DNA of 64,000 bases from Aquitalea sp. LB_tupeE (GTDB taxonomy: Bacteria > Pseudomonadota > Gammaproteobacteria > Burkholderiales > Chromobacteriaceae). Positions 53,923 to 62,554 of this stretch are shown here, piece by piece. The notes under the pieces are model-generated. The model searched no databases and was not told where the DNA came from. It saw nothing but the letters and a program-made list of their open reading frames with translations. The DNA lies in the NCBI RefSeq assembly GCF_013391415.1, contig NZ_JACAXB010000018.1, forward strand, positions 186,001 through 250,000, read 5' to 3'. Both the position numbers and the translations under genes were made by a program. Within the stretch, counting starts at the first letter, position 1. Each line of letters opens with the position of its first letter.

Positions 53923-54687
53923 ATGAATAAACCCCAAGTACCTGATTTTCTGCAAAACATTCGCATCGTGTTGGCTAGACCCAACCATCCGGGCAATATC
54001 GGTTCGGCGGCGCGCGCGATGAAAACCATGGGGCTGACCCGGCTGTATCTGGTTGAACCCAAAGTGTTTCCCAGCGACGAAGCCAATGCGCTGGCGTCCG
54101 GTGCGGTGGATGTGCTGGAGCGTGCCACCGTGGTGACAAGCCTTGCCGAAGCGCTCAGCGATGTCACCGTGGCCTGTGCACTCACCAGCCGCCGCCGCGA
54201 GCTGACCACGCCACTGTCCACTCCACGCGAAACCACGCCGGAACTGGTCGCCCGTGCGCGCGATGGCGAACAGGTGGCGTTGGTGTTCGGCAATGAAACC
54301 TTCGGCCTGTCGATTGAGGAAGTGGAGCAGTGCAACCGGCTGGTCACCATTCCGGGCAACCCGGATTACTTCTCGCTCAACCTGGCCATGGCGGTGCAGG
54401 TGATGACCTACGAGCTGTTCAGCCATACCGGCGTTGATGTGGAATACCTGCGGCCGGAAAGCGAAACCGCCAGCCTGGGCGAGGTGGAAGGCTTCTGCCA
54501 GCATCTGGACCAGACCATGGATGCCATCGGCTACTACCGCCGCCGTAACAGCGAGCGACTGATGCGCCGCATGCGCGCGCTGTTCAACCGTTCCGGCATG
54601 CTGCGCGACGAGGTGGACATCCTGCGTGGCCTGATGAAGCAGATCCAGCGCGTGGCAGACGGCCATGAGCACGGCGGCGAATCCTGA
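53923..54687 (+). CDS. trmJ: tRNA (cytidine/uridine-2'-O-)-methyltransferase TrmJ
   Basis: SPOUT methyltransferase that 2'-O-methylates position 32 of several tRNAs. It has 254 residues. The N-terminal IRIVLARPNHPGNIGSAARAMKTMGL is the family signature. The knot contains VALVFGNETFGLSIEEVEQCN and the SAM loop IPGNPDYFSLNLAMAVQVMTYEL. The C-terminal helical extension (about 170-250) contains AIGYYRRRNSERLMRRMRALFNR, diagnostic of TrmJ over other SpoU-type enzymes. I chose the ATG at 53923; a GTG 12 bases upstream is also in frame. Its end overlaps the next gene by 23 bases. Confidence 0.93.
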   Translation: MNKPQVPDFLQNIRIVLARPNHPGNIGSAARAMKTMGLTRLYLVEPKVFPSDEANALASGAVDVLERATVVTSLAEALSDVTVACALTSRRRELTTPLSTPRETTPELVARARDGEQVALVFGNETFGLSIEEVEQCNRLVTIPGNPDYFSLNLAMAVQVMTYELFSHTGVDVEYLRPESETASLGEVEGFCQHLDQTMDAIGYYRRRNSERLMRRMRALFNRSGMLRDEVDILRGLMKQIQRVADGHEHGGES

Positions 54688-55597
54688 TCGCGGTTTTTAT
54701 CTGCCTTACACGCAGCCTGCGCTGCGTGATCTGGCGTTTTTGCTGACCGCCCCTGCTCCCTGGGATAGCGGCTGCAATCTTTCGCCACAACGCCTGCTGG
54801 GCCCGGATGGCCCGGCCTTGCTGGCGGCACTGGAGCAAGACCCGGCACCGCTCTATGCCTGGCTGGCAGACCAGCCCTGTCGCCGTCTGGGCCACTATGC
54901 CGAGCGCTTGCTGGCTTTCTGGTTTCACCTCGCGCCCCATATCGAGCTGGTGGCTGCCAATTTGCCGCTACGGGACGCCAGTGGCCGCACCATTGGCGAA
55001 TTTGATTTCCTGATCCGGCTGGATGGCGAACCACTACACGTGGAGACTGCCAGCAAATTCTATCTGCAATTGGGCAGCGGCCCGGACAGCCTGGTTGGAC
55101 CCAGCTTGCGCGATGCCTGGCTGCTGAAGGCGGGTAAATTGCAGGCGCAGTTGCAGCTGTCCCGCCACCCCCTGGCCCGGCGCGTGTTGCCGCCAGACTT
55201 TGTGGCCTGCGCCAGTCAGGCCAGGCTGGCCGGCTGGTTCTTCTATTTCCGACCAACCCGTCCCGTGCCACCCCTGAGCCCGGATCATCTGCAAGGCTGG
55301 ATCAGCCCGTTATTGCAGCCCTGGCCCTGTAGCAGCCCGGCAGCGCGCTGGTTGTGGCTGCCGCGTTTGAGCTGGCTGGCTCCGGCCCGTGTGGCCGAAG
55401 CCGAAGTGCGTGAACAGCACAGCCTGCGCCAGGAATTGCGCCAGGCCGTGGTGCCGCAACTGGTGGCCGAACTGTTGCCGCTGGGCGATGGCTACTGGGA
55501 GGAGGTGGCGCGTGGTTTCGTTGTGCCGCCAGGCTGGCCCGAAGCAACGCGCCTGCAAGCATTGATGGCCACGCTGCCAGGGAGTCTGGCCACATGA
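54665..55597 (+). CDS. DUF1853-family protein
   Basis: Protein of 310 residues resembling DUF1853, a family without an assigned function. The most conserved part is near residues 100-130: GEFDFLIRLDGEPLHVETASKFYL, an acidic residue followed by an E-x3-K pattern that recalls PD-(D/E)XK nuclease-like folds; catalytic activity is not proven. No signal peptide or membrane segment. The gene starts inside the end of trmJ (23-base overlap) and its stop overlaps the next start (ATGA). It is therefore translated in step with a tRNA methyltransferase, which hints at an RNA- or DNA-related role. Confidence 0.75.
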   Translation: MSTAANPDRGFYLPYTQPALRDLAFLLTAPAPWDSGCNLSPQRLLGPDGPALLAALEQDPAPLYAWLADQPCRRLGHYAERLLAFWFHLAPHIELVAANLPLRDASGRTIGEFDFLIRLDGEPLHVETASKFYLQLGSGPDSLVGPSLRDAWLLKAGKLQAQLQLSRHPLARRVLPPDFVACASQARLAGWFFYFRPTRPVPPLSPDHLQGWISPLLQPWPCSSPAARWLWLPRLSWLAPARVAEAEVREQHSLRQELRQAVVPQLVAELLPLGDGYWEEVARGFVVPPGWPEATRLQALMATLPGSLAT

Positions 55598-56052
55598 AAC
55601 ACTTGCTGTTGTTGTATGCCAGCCAGACCGGCCGCACCTTGCAGCTGGTTGACGCCGTGCGCGCCAGCGTAGCGCAACTGGCCGATGACCTGCAGTTCAA
55701 CTGCCTGCCAGCCGAAGAAGCTACGCTGGGTGATTTGCTGGCAACAGATGGCATCGTGCTGGCAACGCCGGAGAATTTTGGCTATATGGCAGGCAAGATG
55801 AAAGATTTCTTTGACCGTACCTTCTATCCTGCACAGGGCCGTACCGAGGGGTTGGCCTGCCTCTTGCTGGTGTCCGCCGGTAACGATGGCATGGGGGCTG
55901 TGCACGCCATGCGGCGCATCATCGCCGGCTATGGCTGGGACGAAGTGCTACCCGCCATGGTGGTACGCGGCGAGCCGGACGCCGCGCAGCTGGCTGAAGT
56001 GGCGGAACGAGCCGAGCAACTGGTGGCGGGGATGTTGATCGGGTGCTGGTAA
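55594..56052 (+). CDS. Flavodoxin-like / NAD(P)H-dependent FMN reductase-family protein
   Basis: Protein of 152 residues with a flavodoxin-like fold. LLLYASQTGRTLQLVDAV near the N-terminus is the FMN phosphate-binding loop (S-x-T-G-x-T), and ATPENFGYMAGKMKDFFDR is the ring-binding segment seen in the NADPH-dependent FMN reductase group. It overlaps the DUF1853 gene by 4 bases and is the third gene of the trmJ operon. The redox partner is unknown. Confidence 0.85.
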   Translation: MKHLLLLYASQTGRTLQLVDAVRASVAQLADDLQFNCLPAEEATLGDLLATDGIVLATPENFGYMAGKMKDFFDRTFYPAQGRTEGLACLLLVSAGNDGMGAVHAMRRIIAGYGWDEVLPAMVVRGEPDAAQLAEVAERAEQLVAGMLIGCW

Positions 56053-56122
56053 TACCTTGCCCGGAAGAGTTAGTGCTTGCGGAGAATGGCGCGCCTGCCC
56101 GGATGGGCAGAAGATACAAGAA

Positions 56123-56152
56123 GGGCGGTAAGGCGCATTGCGCCCACCGCCC
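56123..56152 (-). terminator. GC-rich hairpin between flavodoxin gene and fnr
   Basis: GGGCGGT (56123-56129) pairs with ACCGCCC (56146-56152), enclosing an inner GGCGC/GCGCC stem. On the minus strand it is followed by TTCTTGT, a poor T tract, so it may terminate fnr weakly. The plus strand has no T tract. Confidence 0.45.
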
Positions 56153-56181
56153 GGATGGCTGTTACCGTGGTGCCTGTCGGC

Positions 56182-56928
56182 TTACACGCCGTTGGCGTGG
56201 GTACAACCGGAGATCAGGTCCTTGAGTGCATCGGCCTTGATCAGCTGGATGTGCTTGTGGTCCACGCTCAGCCAGCCTTGCTGCTGGAACTTGGACAGCG
56301 TACGACTGACGGTTTCCAGTTTCAGGCCGAGGAAGCTGCCGATTTCCTCGCGGCTCATGCGCAGGATGAAATCGTTGGCGGCAAAACCGCGGGTGGACAG
56401 ACGCTGTGACAGGTTCAGCAGGAAGGCAGCCAGACGTTCTTCTGCCTTCATGTTGCCCAGGAGCAGCATGACGTTCTGGTCACGCACGATTTCGCGGCTC
56501 ATCAGCCGGAAAAAGTGGTGTTGCAGGCTGGGAATGTCGCGCCCCAGGCTTTCCATGCGGTTGAAGGGCAGTTCGCAGACTTCGCTGTCTTCCAAGGCAA
56601 TGGCGTCGCAGCCATGGACATTGGATGAAATGCCATCCAGGCCCATGAGTTCGCCGGACATCAAAAAGCCGGTGACTTGTTCACGACCATCCTGGCTGGC
56701 GACACTGGTCTTGAAAAAACCGGTGCGCACGGCAAACAGCGACTTGAAGGCTTCGCCACTGCGGAACAGGTATTCACCGCGCTTGAGGCGGCGGCTTTGA
56801 CGGATAACGGCATCCAGCTGTGTCATTTCGTCGCGGTTCAGCCCAATGGGCAGGCAAAGTTCGCGCAGACTGCAGTTGGAGCAGGAAACCTTCAGAGCGT
56901 GCAGAGTGTGTTGGTGTTGGTCTGACAT
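56182..56928 (-). CDS. fnr: FNR/ANR-type oxygen-sensing transcriptional regulator
   Basis: Crp-family regulator of 248 residues. The [4Fe-4S] ligands are Cys16, Cys19 and Cys25 in VSCSNCSLRELCLPIGL, plus Cys107 in SNVHGCDAIAL, matching the E. coli FNR pattern. The cyclic-nucleotide-binding-like barrel spans about 30-150. The C-terminal HTH has MSREEIGSFLGLKLETVSRTLSKFQ, with the E-x2-S-R recognition residues of FNR. The ATG at 56928 starts the conserved protein; the frame is open upstream but not conserved-looking. It is divergent from hemN, with an FNR-type box between them. It probably controls hemN and the cio operon in this window. Confidence 0.95.
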   Translation of the reverse strand: MSDQHQHTLHALKVSCSNCSLRELCLPIGLNRDEMTQLDAVIRQSRRLKRGEYLFRSGEAFKSLFAVRTGFFKTSVASQDGREQVTGFLMSGELMGLDGISSNVHGCDAIALEDSEVCELPFNRMESLGRDIPSLQHHFFRLMSREIVRDQNVMLLLGNMKAEERLAAFLLNLSQRLSTRGFAANDFILRMSREEIGSFLGLKLETVSRTLSKFQQQGWLSVDHKHIQLIKADALKDLISGCTHANGV

Positions 56929-56958
56929 CGCGTGTTTTGTACAACCCTGTAAAGAAGC

Positions 56959-56972
56959 TTGACCCTTGTCAA
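56959..56972. promoter_or_regulatory. FNR-type box between fnr and hemN
   Basis: TTGAC-CCTT-GTCAA (56959-56972) is a perfect inverted repeat with the FNR spacing, differing from TTGAT-4-ATCAA only in the inner base pair. It lies 69 bases before hemN and 31 bases from fnr. It could activate hemN under low oxygen and autoregulate fnr. Confidence 0.65.
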
Positions 56973-57040
56973 AGCGGAATTCACACGTTTTCCGCAAATT
57001 TACCAGTCCACCTGACGTTTGACTATCAATACCCGACGAC

Positions 57041-58447
57041 ATGCACACCACCCATCCGTTTTCGCCTACCCACTGTGAGTTCGACCGAGCGTTGATCGAA
57101 CGTCTTGATGGTTCCGGCCCAAGATACACTTCTTACCCCACCGCCGACCGGTTTACCCCGGCATTTGGTGAGAAGGACTATAAACACTGGCTGAAGCAAC
57201 GCCACCTGGGCATGCATCAAAATGCCATCTCATTGTACGTTCACATCCCGTTCTGTAACACGGTTTGTTATTACTGCGGCTGCAACAAGATCATCACCAA
57301 GGACAAGAGCCGCGCCGACCGCTATCTGGATTACCTGGAAAAGGAAATCAAGCTGGTTGCCGCCTCGCTTGGCTGTCGGGAAAAGCTGATCCAGCTGCAC
57401 TTTGGTGGCGGCACCCCGACCTTTCTGTCGGATGAGCAACTGGACCGTCTGATGACCATGTTGCGTGCCCACTTCGAATTTTTGCCGGAGGGAGAATATT
57501 CCATCGAGATCGACCCGCGCAAGGTGGGTCGTGAAACCGTGCATCATCTGGCGCGACTGGGCTTCAACCGCATGAGTGTGGGCATCCAGGATTTCGACCC
57601 GCAAGTGCAACAGGCGGTGAACCGGGTGCAAAGCGAGGCAGAAACGCTGGAAGTGATTGAGGCTGCGCGCGAAGCCGGCTTCAAGTCGGTCAGCGTGGAC
57701 CTGATCTACGGTTTGCCGTTGCAAACCCGCGAGTCGCTCAAACGCACGCTGGACAAGGTGATTGCCATTGGCCCGGACCGTCTGGCGCTGTACAACTATG
57801 CCCACCTGCCTACCGTGTTCATGCCGCAACGGCGCATCAACGAGGCAGACTTGCCTGCTGCCAGCACCAAGCTGGACATTCTGCAGGACGCGGTAAAAAG
57901 CCTGGCCGATGCAGGCTATGTATTCATTGGCATGGACCACTTTGCCAAGCCGGAAGATGACCTGGCCATTGCCCTGCGCCAGGCGCGCCTGCAGCGCAAT
58001 TTCCAGGGCTATTCCACACATGCCGACTGCGACATGATCGGCCTTGGCGTGTCTTCCATCGGCAAGGTCGGCCCCTGTTACAGCCAGAACGAGAAAGACC
58101 TGGACAGCTATTACGCCGCGCTGGACGAAGGTCGGCTGCCGGTAATGCGCGGCATGGTGCTGGATAGGGATGACATCCTGCGCCGTGGCATCATCCAGGC
58201 GCTGATGTGCCGCTTCTCGCTGTCGGTGGAGGCAATTGAACAGGTGCACGGCATCAATTTCGCCGAATACTTTGCTGCCGAGCTGCCAGCTATTCGCGAA
58301 TACCACAAACTGGGCCTGCTGACCTTTGACGGCGACTTCCTGATGGTAGAGCCCAAGGGGCGTTTCCTGATCCGCAATATCGCTATGTTGTTCGACCGCC
58401 ATTTGCGCGAACGCGAAACCAAGGCACGTTATTCCAAGACCATCTGA
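57041..58447 (+). CDS. hemN: Oxygen-independent coproporphyrinogen III dehydrogenase
   Basis: Radical-SAM enzyme that decarboxylates coproporphyrinogen III to protoporphyrinogen IX without oxygen. It has 468 residues (E. coli 457). The cluster motif is HIPFCNTVCYYCGC with Cys72, Cys76 and Cys79, plus Cys81. The N-terminal PRYTSYPTADRF tripwire region and LHFGGGTPTFLS (SAM site) are HemN-specific, distinguishing it from HemW. It faces an FNR-type box in the shared intergenic region, consistent with anaerobic induction. Confidence 0.97.
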   Translation: MHTTHPFSPTHCEFDRALIERLDGSGPRYTSYPTADRFTPAFGEKDYKHWLKQRHLGMHQNAISLYVHIPFCNTVCYYCGCNKIITKDKSRADRYLDYLEKEIKLVAASLGCREKLIQLHFGGGTPTFLSDEQLDRLMTMLRAHFEFLPEGEYSIEIDPRKVGRETVHHLARLGFNRMSVGIQDFDPQVQQAVNRVQSEAETLEVIEAAREAGFKSVSVDLIYGLPLQTRESLKRTLDKVIAIGPDRLALYNYAHLPTVFMPQRRINEADLPAASTKLDILQDAVKSLADAGYVFIGMDHFAKPEDDLAIALRQARLQRNFQGYSTHADCDMIGLGVSSIGKVGPCYSQNEKDLDSYYAALDEGRLPVMRGMVLDRDDILRRGIIQALMCRFSLSVEAIEQVHGINFAEYFAAELPAIREYHKLGLLTFDGDFLMVEPKGRFLIRNIAMLFDRHLRERETKARYSKTI

Positions 58448-58493
58448 TGATTTTGTTCAGACTGTTTAAAGGGTTATCCCTTGAATAAACAGT

Positions 58494-58523
58494 AAAAAAG
58501 GCCCGCATTGCGCGGGCTTTTTT
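58494..58523. terminator. Bidirectional terminator between hemN and nsrR
   Basis: GCCCGC (58501-58506), ATTGC and GCGGGC (58512-58517) are flanked by AAAAAAG on the left and TTTTTT on the right. It serves both convergent genes. Confidence 0.9.
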
Positions 58524-58543
58524 ATTGAAAAAGTGATGGTTTT

Positions 58544-59038
58544 TTACAACACATCCGGTGTGGTTTTTCCGGCACTTACTGGATCGGTATCGGCTGACAG
58601 CGGTTTTGGGCTGCGATGCAGGCGAATGATGGCCTCGCCGGTAGGGCTGGCAATCACATCGCGCAGCGTATAACTGTCCAGGGTGCTGAAAAATGCCTGC
58701 ATGCCGACATCCAGCACGGCCTTGAGCTGGCAGTCCTGGCGCAGTGCGCAAGGCGGTTCGGCGCAGTCAATCAGCGGCACATTGCCTTCCAGCGTACGGA
58801 TGATGCCGCCCAGGCGGTAATGCTCGGGCGGCTGGGCCAGCGCCAGTCCGCCACCCTTGCCACGACTGTTGTTCAGCCAGCCTTGCACACCCATGAAATG
58901 CACCACTTTCACCAGGTGATTGCGCGATACGTCAAAGCGTTCGGCAATTTCGCTGATGGTGACCGGTTGCTCCCGGTCGCGGTGCGTCAGGTACATCAGC
59001 ACGCGCAGGCCAAGGTCGGTAAAGCGGTTCAGTTGCAT
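58544..59038 (-). CDS. nsrR: Nitric oxide-sensing Rrf2-family repressor NsrR
   Basis: Fe-S repressor of 164 residues. The start MQLNRFTDLGLRVLMYLTHR is nearly diagnostic of NsrR. The cluster cysteines are Cys92, Cys97 and Cys103 in DCAEPPCALRQDC, the same spacing as in E. coli. The HTH is around ISEIAERFDVSRNHLVKVVHFM. It is next to hmp in the same direction (84 bases between them). NO destroys the cluster and releases repression; hmp is the expected target, with an operator at 60424-60448. The C-terminal tail past residue 140 is not conserved. Confidence 0.94.
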   Translation of the reverse strand: MQLNRFTDLGLRVLMYLTHRDREQPVTISEIAERFDVSRNHLVKVVHFMGVQGWLNNSRGKGGGLALAQPPEHYRLGGIIRTLEGNVPLIDCAEPPCALRQDCQLKAVLDVGMQAFFSTLDSYTLRDVIASPTGEAIIRLHRSPKPLSADTDPVSAGKTTPDVL

Positions 59039-59122
59039 GGTAGTAAAGTGGGCAGGGAAAGTGCCGCGCAGCATACTCCTCAGCGCAGTCGCTCACAATG
59101 CGCGGCGGCAAACAAAGCGGAT

Positions 59123-60346
59123 TTAGCCTGTGGTCATGGCATTGGAGCCAAACACTTCCATATGAATGCGCGTGGCGGCTACCCCGGCCTCGCGCAGCTG
59201 GCGGTGTTGTTGCTGCATGAAGCCTACCGGGCCGCACAGGTAGTAGTCGGCATCAGCCAGCAGGGCATGGGCACGGATGGCATCGGCATCGATACGGCCT
59301 TGCTGATGGAAGTCCACACCCAGGGTGTCGCTTGCTGCCGGGGTTTCATAAAACACGCGTTGTTGCAGCTGGGGATGCTGCTGTGCCAGCGTGCCAACTT
59401 CCTGCTTCATGGCGTGCACCGCCCCGTGGCGAGCAGCGTGCAAGTAGCGGATGGGGCGGGACGGACCACTGGCCACCAGATGTTGCAGCATGGACAGCAG
59501 CGGTGTCTGGCCCACGCCAGCGCTGATCAGTACCACCGGGGTGTCCCGCTCCTGATGCAGCACGAAATCACCAAAGGGCGGCGATACCTGCAAGATATCG
59601 CCTTCGGCCAGTTCGGCATGCAACTGGCCGGACACCTTGCCGGCTGGCGCATTATCCCGCTCGTCCTCACGCTTCACCGAAATACGCAGCCAGTCCTTAC
59701 CGGGCGCATCGGACAGGCTGTACTGGCGCGGCTGGCTCAAGCCCCATTCCGGGATGAAACGCTGCACCGAAATGTATTGGCCCGGTTGGAAGGCTGGCAG
59801 GCTGCCACCGTCCGCGGCTTGCAGATAAAACGAGGTGATCTCGGCACTTTCCACTTGCTTCTTCACCACGCGGAACGGCCGCCAGCCGCTCCAGCCACCG
59901 GGCTGGGTGGCGGCACGCTGGTACAGGCTGTTTTCCAGCTGGATCAGCAGGTCTGCCAGTTGCTGATAGGCGGCGGCCCAGGCTTCCAGCAGGCTGTCCG
60001 GAGCGGCTTCTTCACCCAGCACCTCGCGGATGGAGGCCAGCAGATGTTTGCCCACAATCGGGTAGTGTTCGGCCCGGATGCCCAGGCTGGCGTGCTTGTG
60101 CGCCACCCGCTCCAGCACCGGCAGCAATACTTCAGGCGCGTCAATGTGCTCGGCATAGGCGGCGACCGCCATGGCCAGCGCCTGCTGTTGCTGGCCAGCA
60201 TGTTGGTGTCCCTGATTGAAGATGTTTTTCAGCTCTGGATTGTGCTGGAACATGCGTTGGTAGAAGTGGCTGGTCAGCAGTACGCCATGTTGTTTCAGGA
60301 TGGGGGCGGTGGCTTTGACTTGCTGGCGGATGGACGCGCTTAGCAT
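59123..60346 (-). CDS. hmp: Nitric oxide dioxygenase (flavohemoglobin)
   Basis: Detoxifies NO to nitrate with O2 and NAD(P)H. It has 407 residues. The globin domain (1-140) has the distal Tyr29 in TSHFYQRMF and proximal His85 in ERVAHKHASLGI. The FAD domain (about 155-260) has RQYSLSDAPGKDWLRISVKRE. The NAD(P)H domain has VVLISAGVGQTPLLSMLQH and DADYYLCGPVGFM. The ATG at 60346 follows AAAGGAAA. NsrR-type operator elements lie in its upstream region, and nsrR follows downstream. Confidence 0.97.
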   Translation of the reverse strand: MLSASIRQQVKATAPILKQHGVLLTSHFYQRMFQHNPELKNIFNQGHQHAGQQQQALAMAVAAYAEHIDAPEVLLPVLERVAHKHASLGIRAEHYPIVGKHLLASIREVLGEEAAPDSLLEAWAAAYQQLADLLIQLENSLYQRAATQPGGWSGWRPFRVVKKQVESAEITSFYLQAADGGSLPAFQPGQYISVQRFIPEWGLSQPRQYSLSDAPGKDWLRISVKREDERDNAPAGKVSGQLHAELAEGDILQVSPPFGDFVLHQERDTPVVLISAGVGQTPLLSMLQHLVASGPSRPIRYLHAARHGAVHAMKQEVGTLAQQHPQLQQRVFYETPAASDTLGVDFHQQGRIDADAIRAHALLADADYYLCGPVGFMQQQHRQLREAGVAATRIHMEVFGSNAMTTG

Positions 60347-60369
60347 GGATTTTCCTTTAGATGTGTGTG

Positions 60370-60379
60370 AAATGCATTT
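60370..60379. promoter_or_regulatory. NsrR-like half-site palindrome near the hmp start
   Basis: AAATGCATTT (60370-60379) is a 10-bp palindrome matching the core of the NsrR motif (AAGATGCATTT and its complement). It lies 24 bases upstream of the hmp ATG, in the leader, and could be a secondary site. Confidence 0.4.
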
Positions 60380-60423
60380 TTAAGATGACCGGCTATCGGC
60401 ACAGGCAGCGTGTAGCATAGCAT

Positions 60424-60448
60424 TAAAATGTATCAAAAATACATTTTA
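60424..60448. promoter_or_regulatory. NsrR operator upstream of hmp
   Basis: TAAAATGTAT (60424-60433), CAAAA and ATACATTTTA (60439-60448) form a perfect 10-bp inverted repeat. Its 11-1-11 layout and ATGTAT/ATACAT core agree with NsrR sites described in Proteobacteria. It lies 78 bases upstream of hmp, probably over the -35 region. Confidence 0.75.
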
Positions 60449-60595
60449 TAAGTGACTAAATTGAATAAAATTCAGCACCAGATAAAGTCCATGGGCATAT
60501 AAATTGGTTTTGCAGTGCAAGAGTAATGTCCCTATAACCAAAGCTGTCATCATCCGCGCAGCTATTGTGCTGCGTGCTCCTGCAAGGAGTCGTGC

Positions 60596-62554
60596 ATGTT
60601 CCGTCATACCGCCCGCTGGATGCAGCATCTGAGCTACCCCATCCGCTTTGCCATCATCGGTACGGTGTTTGCCATTGCCCTGGTTTACCTCACTTATGGC
60701 CTGTACCGCAGCAATCAGGACAATGTGGATTTTTCCAGCAAGGAACGAGTGGGCGTGCAGTATGTGAAGCCCGCCATGGCCTTGTTGTTGGCGCTGGAGC
60801 AAGAGCAGGCACAGCACGCCAGCCAGGCGGCAGGCACTGCACTGGGCGGCGCGGTGCAGCAGCAATGGCAGGCCATGCAACAAACCCATACCGCACTGAA
60901 CCCGGTCCTGGGGGTGGACAAGGAATGGTCTGAACTGGACGCTGCCTGGAAAAAGTTGCAGTCCGCACCGCAGGCCGACAATTTCCAGGCCATCAGCAGT
61001 AGCCTGCGCGCCTTGATCAGCCAGGCCAGCGATCAGTCCAACCTGACGCTGGACCCGGATATCGACACCTACTATCTGATGGACGGTCTCATCACCCACT
61101 GGCCGGACTGGCTCAGCCAAAGCATAGAGGCCAACAGCATGTTGCTGGCCGCCAAGGGGCAGCCTCTGGCGGGGCCGGCGCGCGACGCTTTGCTGATGTT
61201 GTTGCCGCAACTGCGCAATAACGTGGCCGACCTGACGCAGAACCTAAACAAGGCCGCTGCGTACAACCCGGCGCTCCGAGCCAGCCTGGCGGGCAGCGAT
61301 GGCAAGCTGCTGGCGCAGGCCGAGCAAAACAACAGCCTGTTCCGCAAGGCCATTGATGGCCAGACATTGGCAATGGGCAGCCTGGCAGCCGACACGCTGA
61401 ATGTGGCAGCAGCCTTCCAGCAAAGCGCGCTGACCCAGCTGGACACGCTGCTGGATGCCCGCATTCGGCGCATTCAGTGGCAACGTGATATTTATCTCGG
61501 CTGCGCCTTGTTGGCCTTCCTGTTGTCCATCTACCTGTTCATTGCCTTGTATCTGTCCATCACCGCGCAACTGGGAGGGGAGCCCTTCTATGTACAGGAA
61601 GTGGTGGAGCAGATTGCCACCGGCAGGCTGGATACCAGCATTGCAATCAACAGCCAGGACAATTCCAGTTTGCTGGCAGCCATCCGGCAAATGCGCAACC
61701 AATTGCGCGATACCGTCAGCCAGTTGGTACAAACCTCGCAGCAACTGGATGGCGCGGCCCGGGATGTGGCCGAAGGGGCCAGCCAGGTAGCCCACAGCAG
61801 CGACCGCCAGTCCGAAGCCGCGTCCAGCATGGCGGCTGCGGTCGAGCAACTGAGCACCAGCTTGTCGGTCAGTGCCGAGCGTTCGGTTGAAGCCCACCAA
61901 CTGTCGCGGGCGGCGGTGCAGGAGTCCACCGCAGGAACCGAGGTGATTCGGGGTGCGGGTTCCAGCATGCAAAGCATTGTGCGTGAGATCACGACGGTGT
62001 CCGGCACTATCCAGACACTGAGCCAACAGTCCGAATCGATTGTCAGCATTGTGGATGTGATTCGCGATGTCGCCGACCAGACCAATCTGTTGGCGCTGAA
62101 TGCGGCGATTGAAGCCGCCCGCGCTGGCGAGCAGGGGCGCGGCTTTGCTGTGGTGGCCGATGAAGTGCGCAAGCTGGCGGAACGCACTGCGCAGTCCACC
62201 ACTGAAATCGGCGGCATCGTGCAGCAAATCCAGCTGACGGCGCGTCAGGCGGCGGGCAATATGAGCACCGGCATGCAAACGGTGGAAGCCGGGCAACAAC
62301 ATGCCCAGCATGCCGGGACGGCCATCGTCACCATCCAGCAGCAGATCGATCAGGTACAGCAGGTGGTGGCGGAAATCCAGACGGCGCTGAACGAGCAAAG
62401 CCATACCAGCCAGGTGCTGGCGCGCAATGTGGAGCAGGTGGCACAAATGTCGGAAGAAAACAGCCGGGCGATGAAGGGAACGGCAGAAACGGTGGGGCAG
62501 TTGAAGGGCTTGTCCGAGCAGCTCAGTACGCTGGCGGCGCGTTTTACCGTGTAG
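60596..62554 (+). CDS. Methyl-accepting chemotaxis protein, helical periplasmic sensor
   Basis: Chemoreceptor of 652 residues. The first membrane helix is at about 18-38 ([18 protein letters not shown]). A periplasmic domain of about 255 residues is almost wholly helical (many Gln/Ala/Leu), in the manner of four-helix-bundle or HBM-type sensors rather than Cache. The second helix is near 299-322. The cytoplasmic domain carries the signalling tip [20 protein letters not shown] at about residue 510 with [20 protein letters not shown] before it. No C-terminal pentapeptide is present. AAGGAG precedes the ATG. The ligand is unknown; it lies beside hmp but is not evidently controlled by NsrR. Confidence 0.92.
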   Translation: MFRHTARWMQHLSYPIRFAIIGTVFAIALVYLTYGLYRSNQDNVDFSSKERVGVQYVKPAMALLLALEQEQAQHASQAAGTALGGAVQQQWQAMQQTHTALNPVLGVDKEWSELDAAWKKLQSAPQADNFQAISSSLRALISQASDQSNLTLDPDIDTYYLMDGLITHWPDWLSQSIEANSMLLAAKGQPLAGPARDALLMLLPQLRNNVADLTQNLNKAAAYNPALRASLAGSDGKLLAQAEQNNSLFRKAIDGQTLAMGSLAADTLNVAAAFQQSALTQLDTLLDARIRRIQWQRDIYLGCALLAFLLSIYLFIALYLSITAQLGGEPFYVQEVVEQIATGRLDTSIAINSQDNSSLLAAIRQMRNQLRDTVSQLVQTSQQLDGAARDVAEGASQVAHSSDRQSEAASSMAAAVEQLSTSLSVSAERSVEAHQLSRAAVQESTAGTEVIRGAGSSMQSIVREITTVSGTIQTLSQQSESIVSIVDVIRDVADQTNLLALNAAIEAARAGEQGRGFAVVADEVRKLAERTAQSTTEIGGIVQQIQLTARQAAGNMSTGMQTVEAGQQHAQHAGTAIVTIQQQIDQVQQVVAEIQTALNEQSHTSQVLARNVEQVAQMSEENSRAMKGTAETVGQLKGLSEQLSTLAARFTV

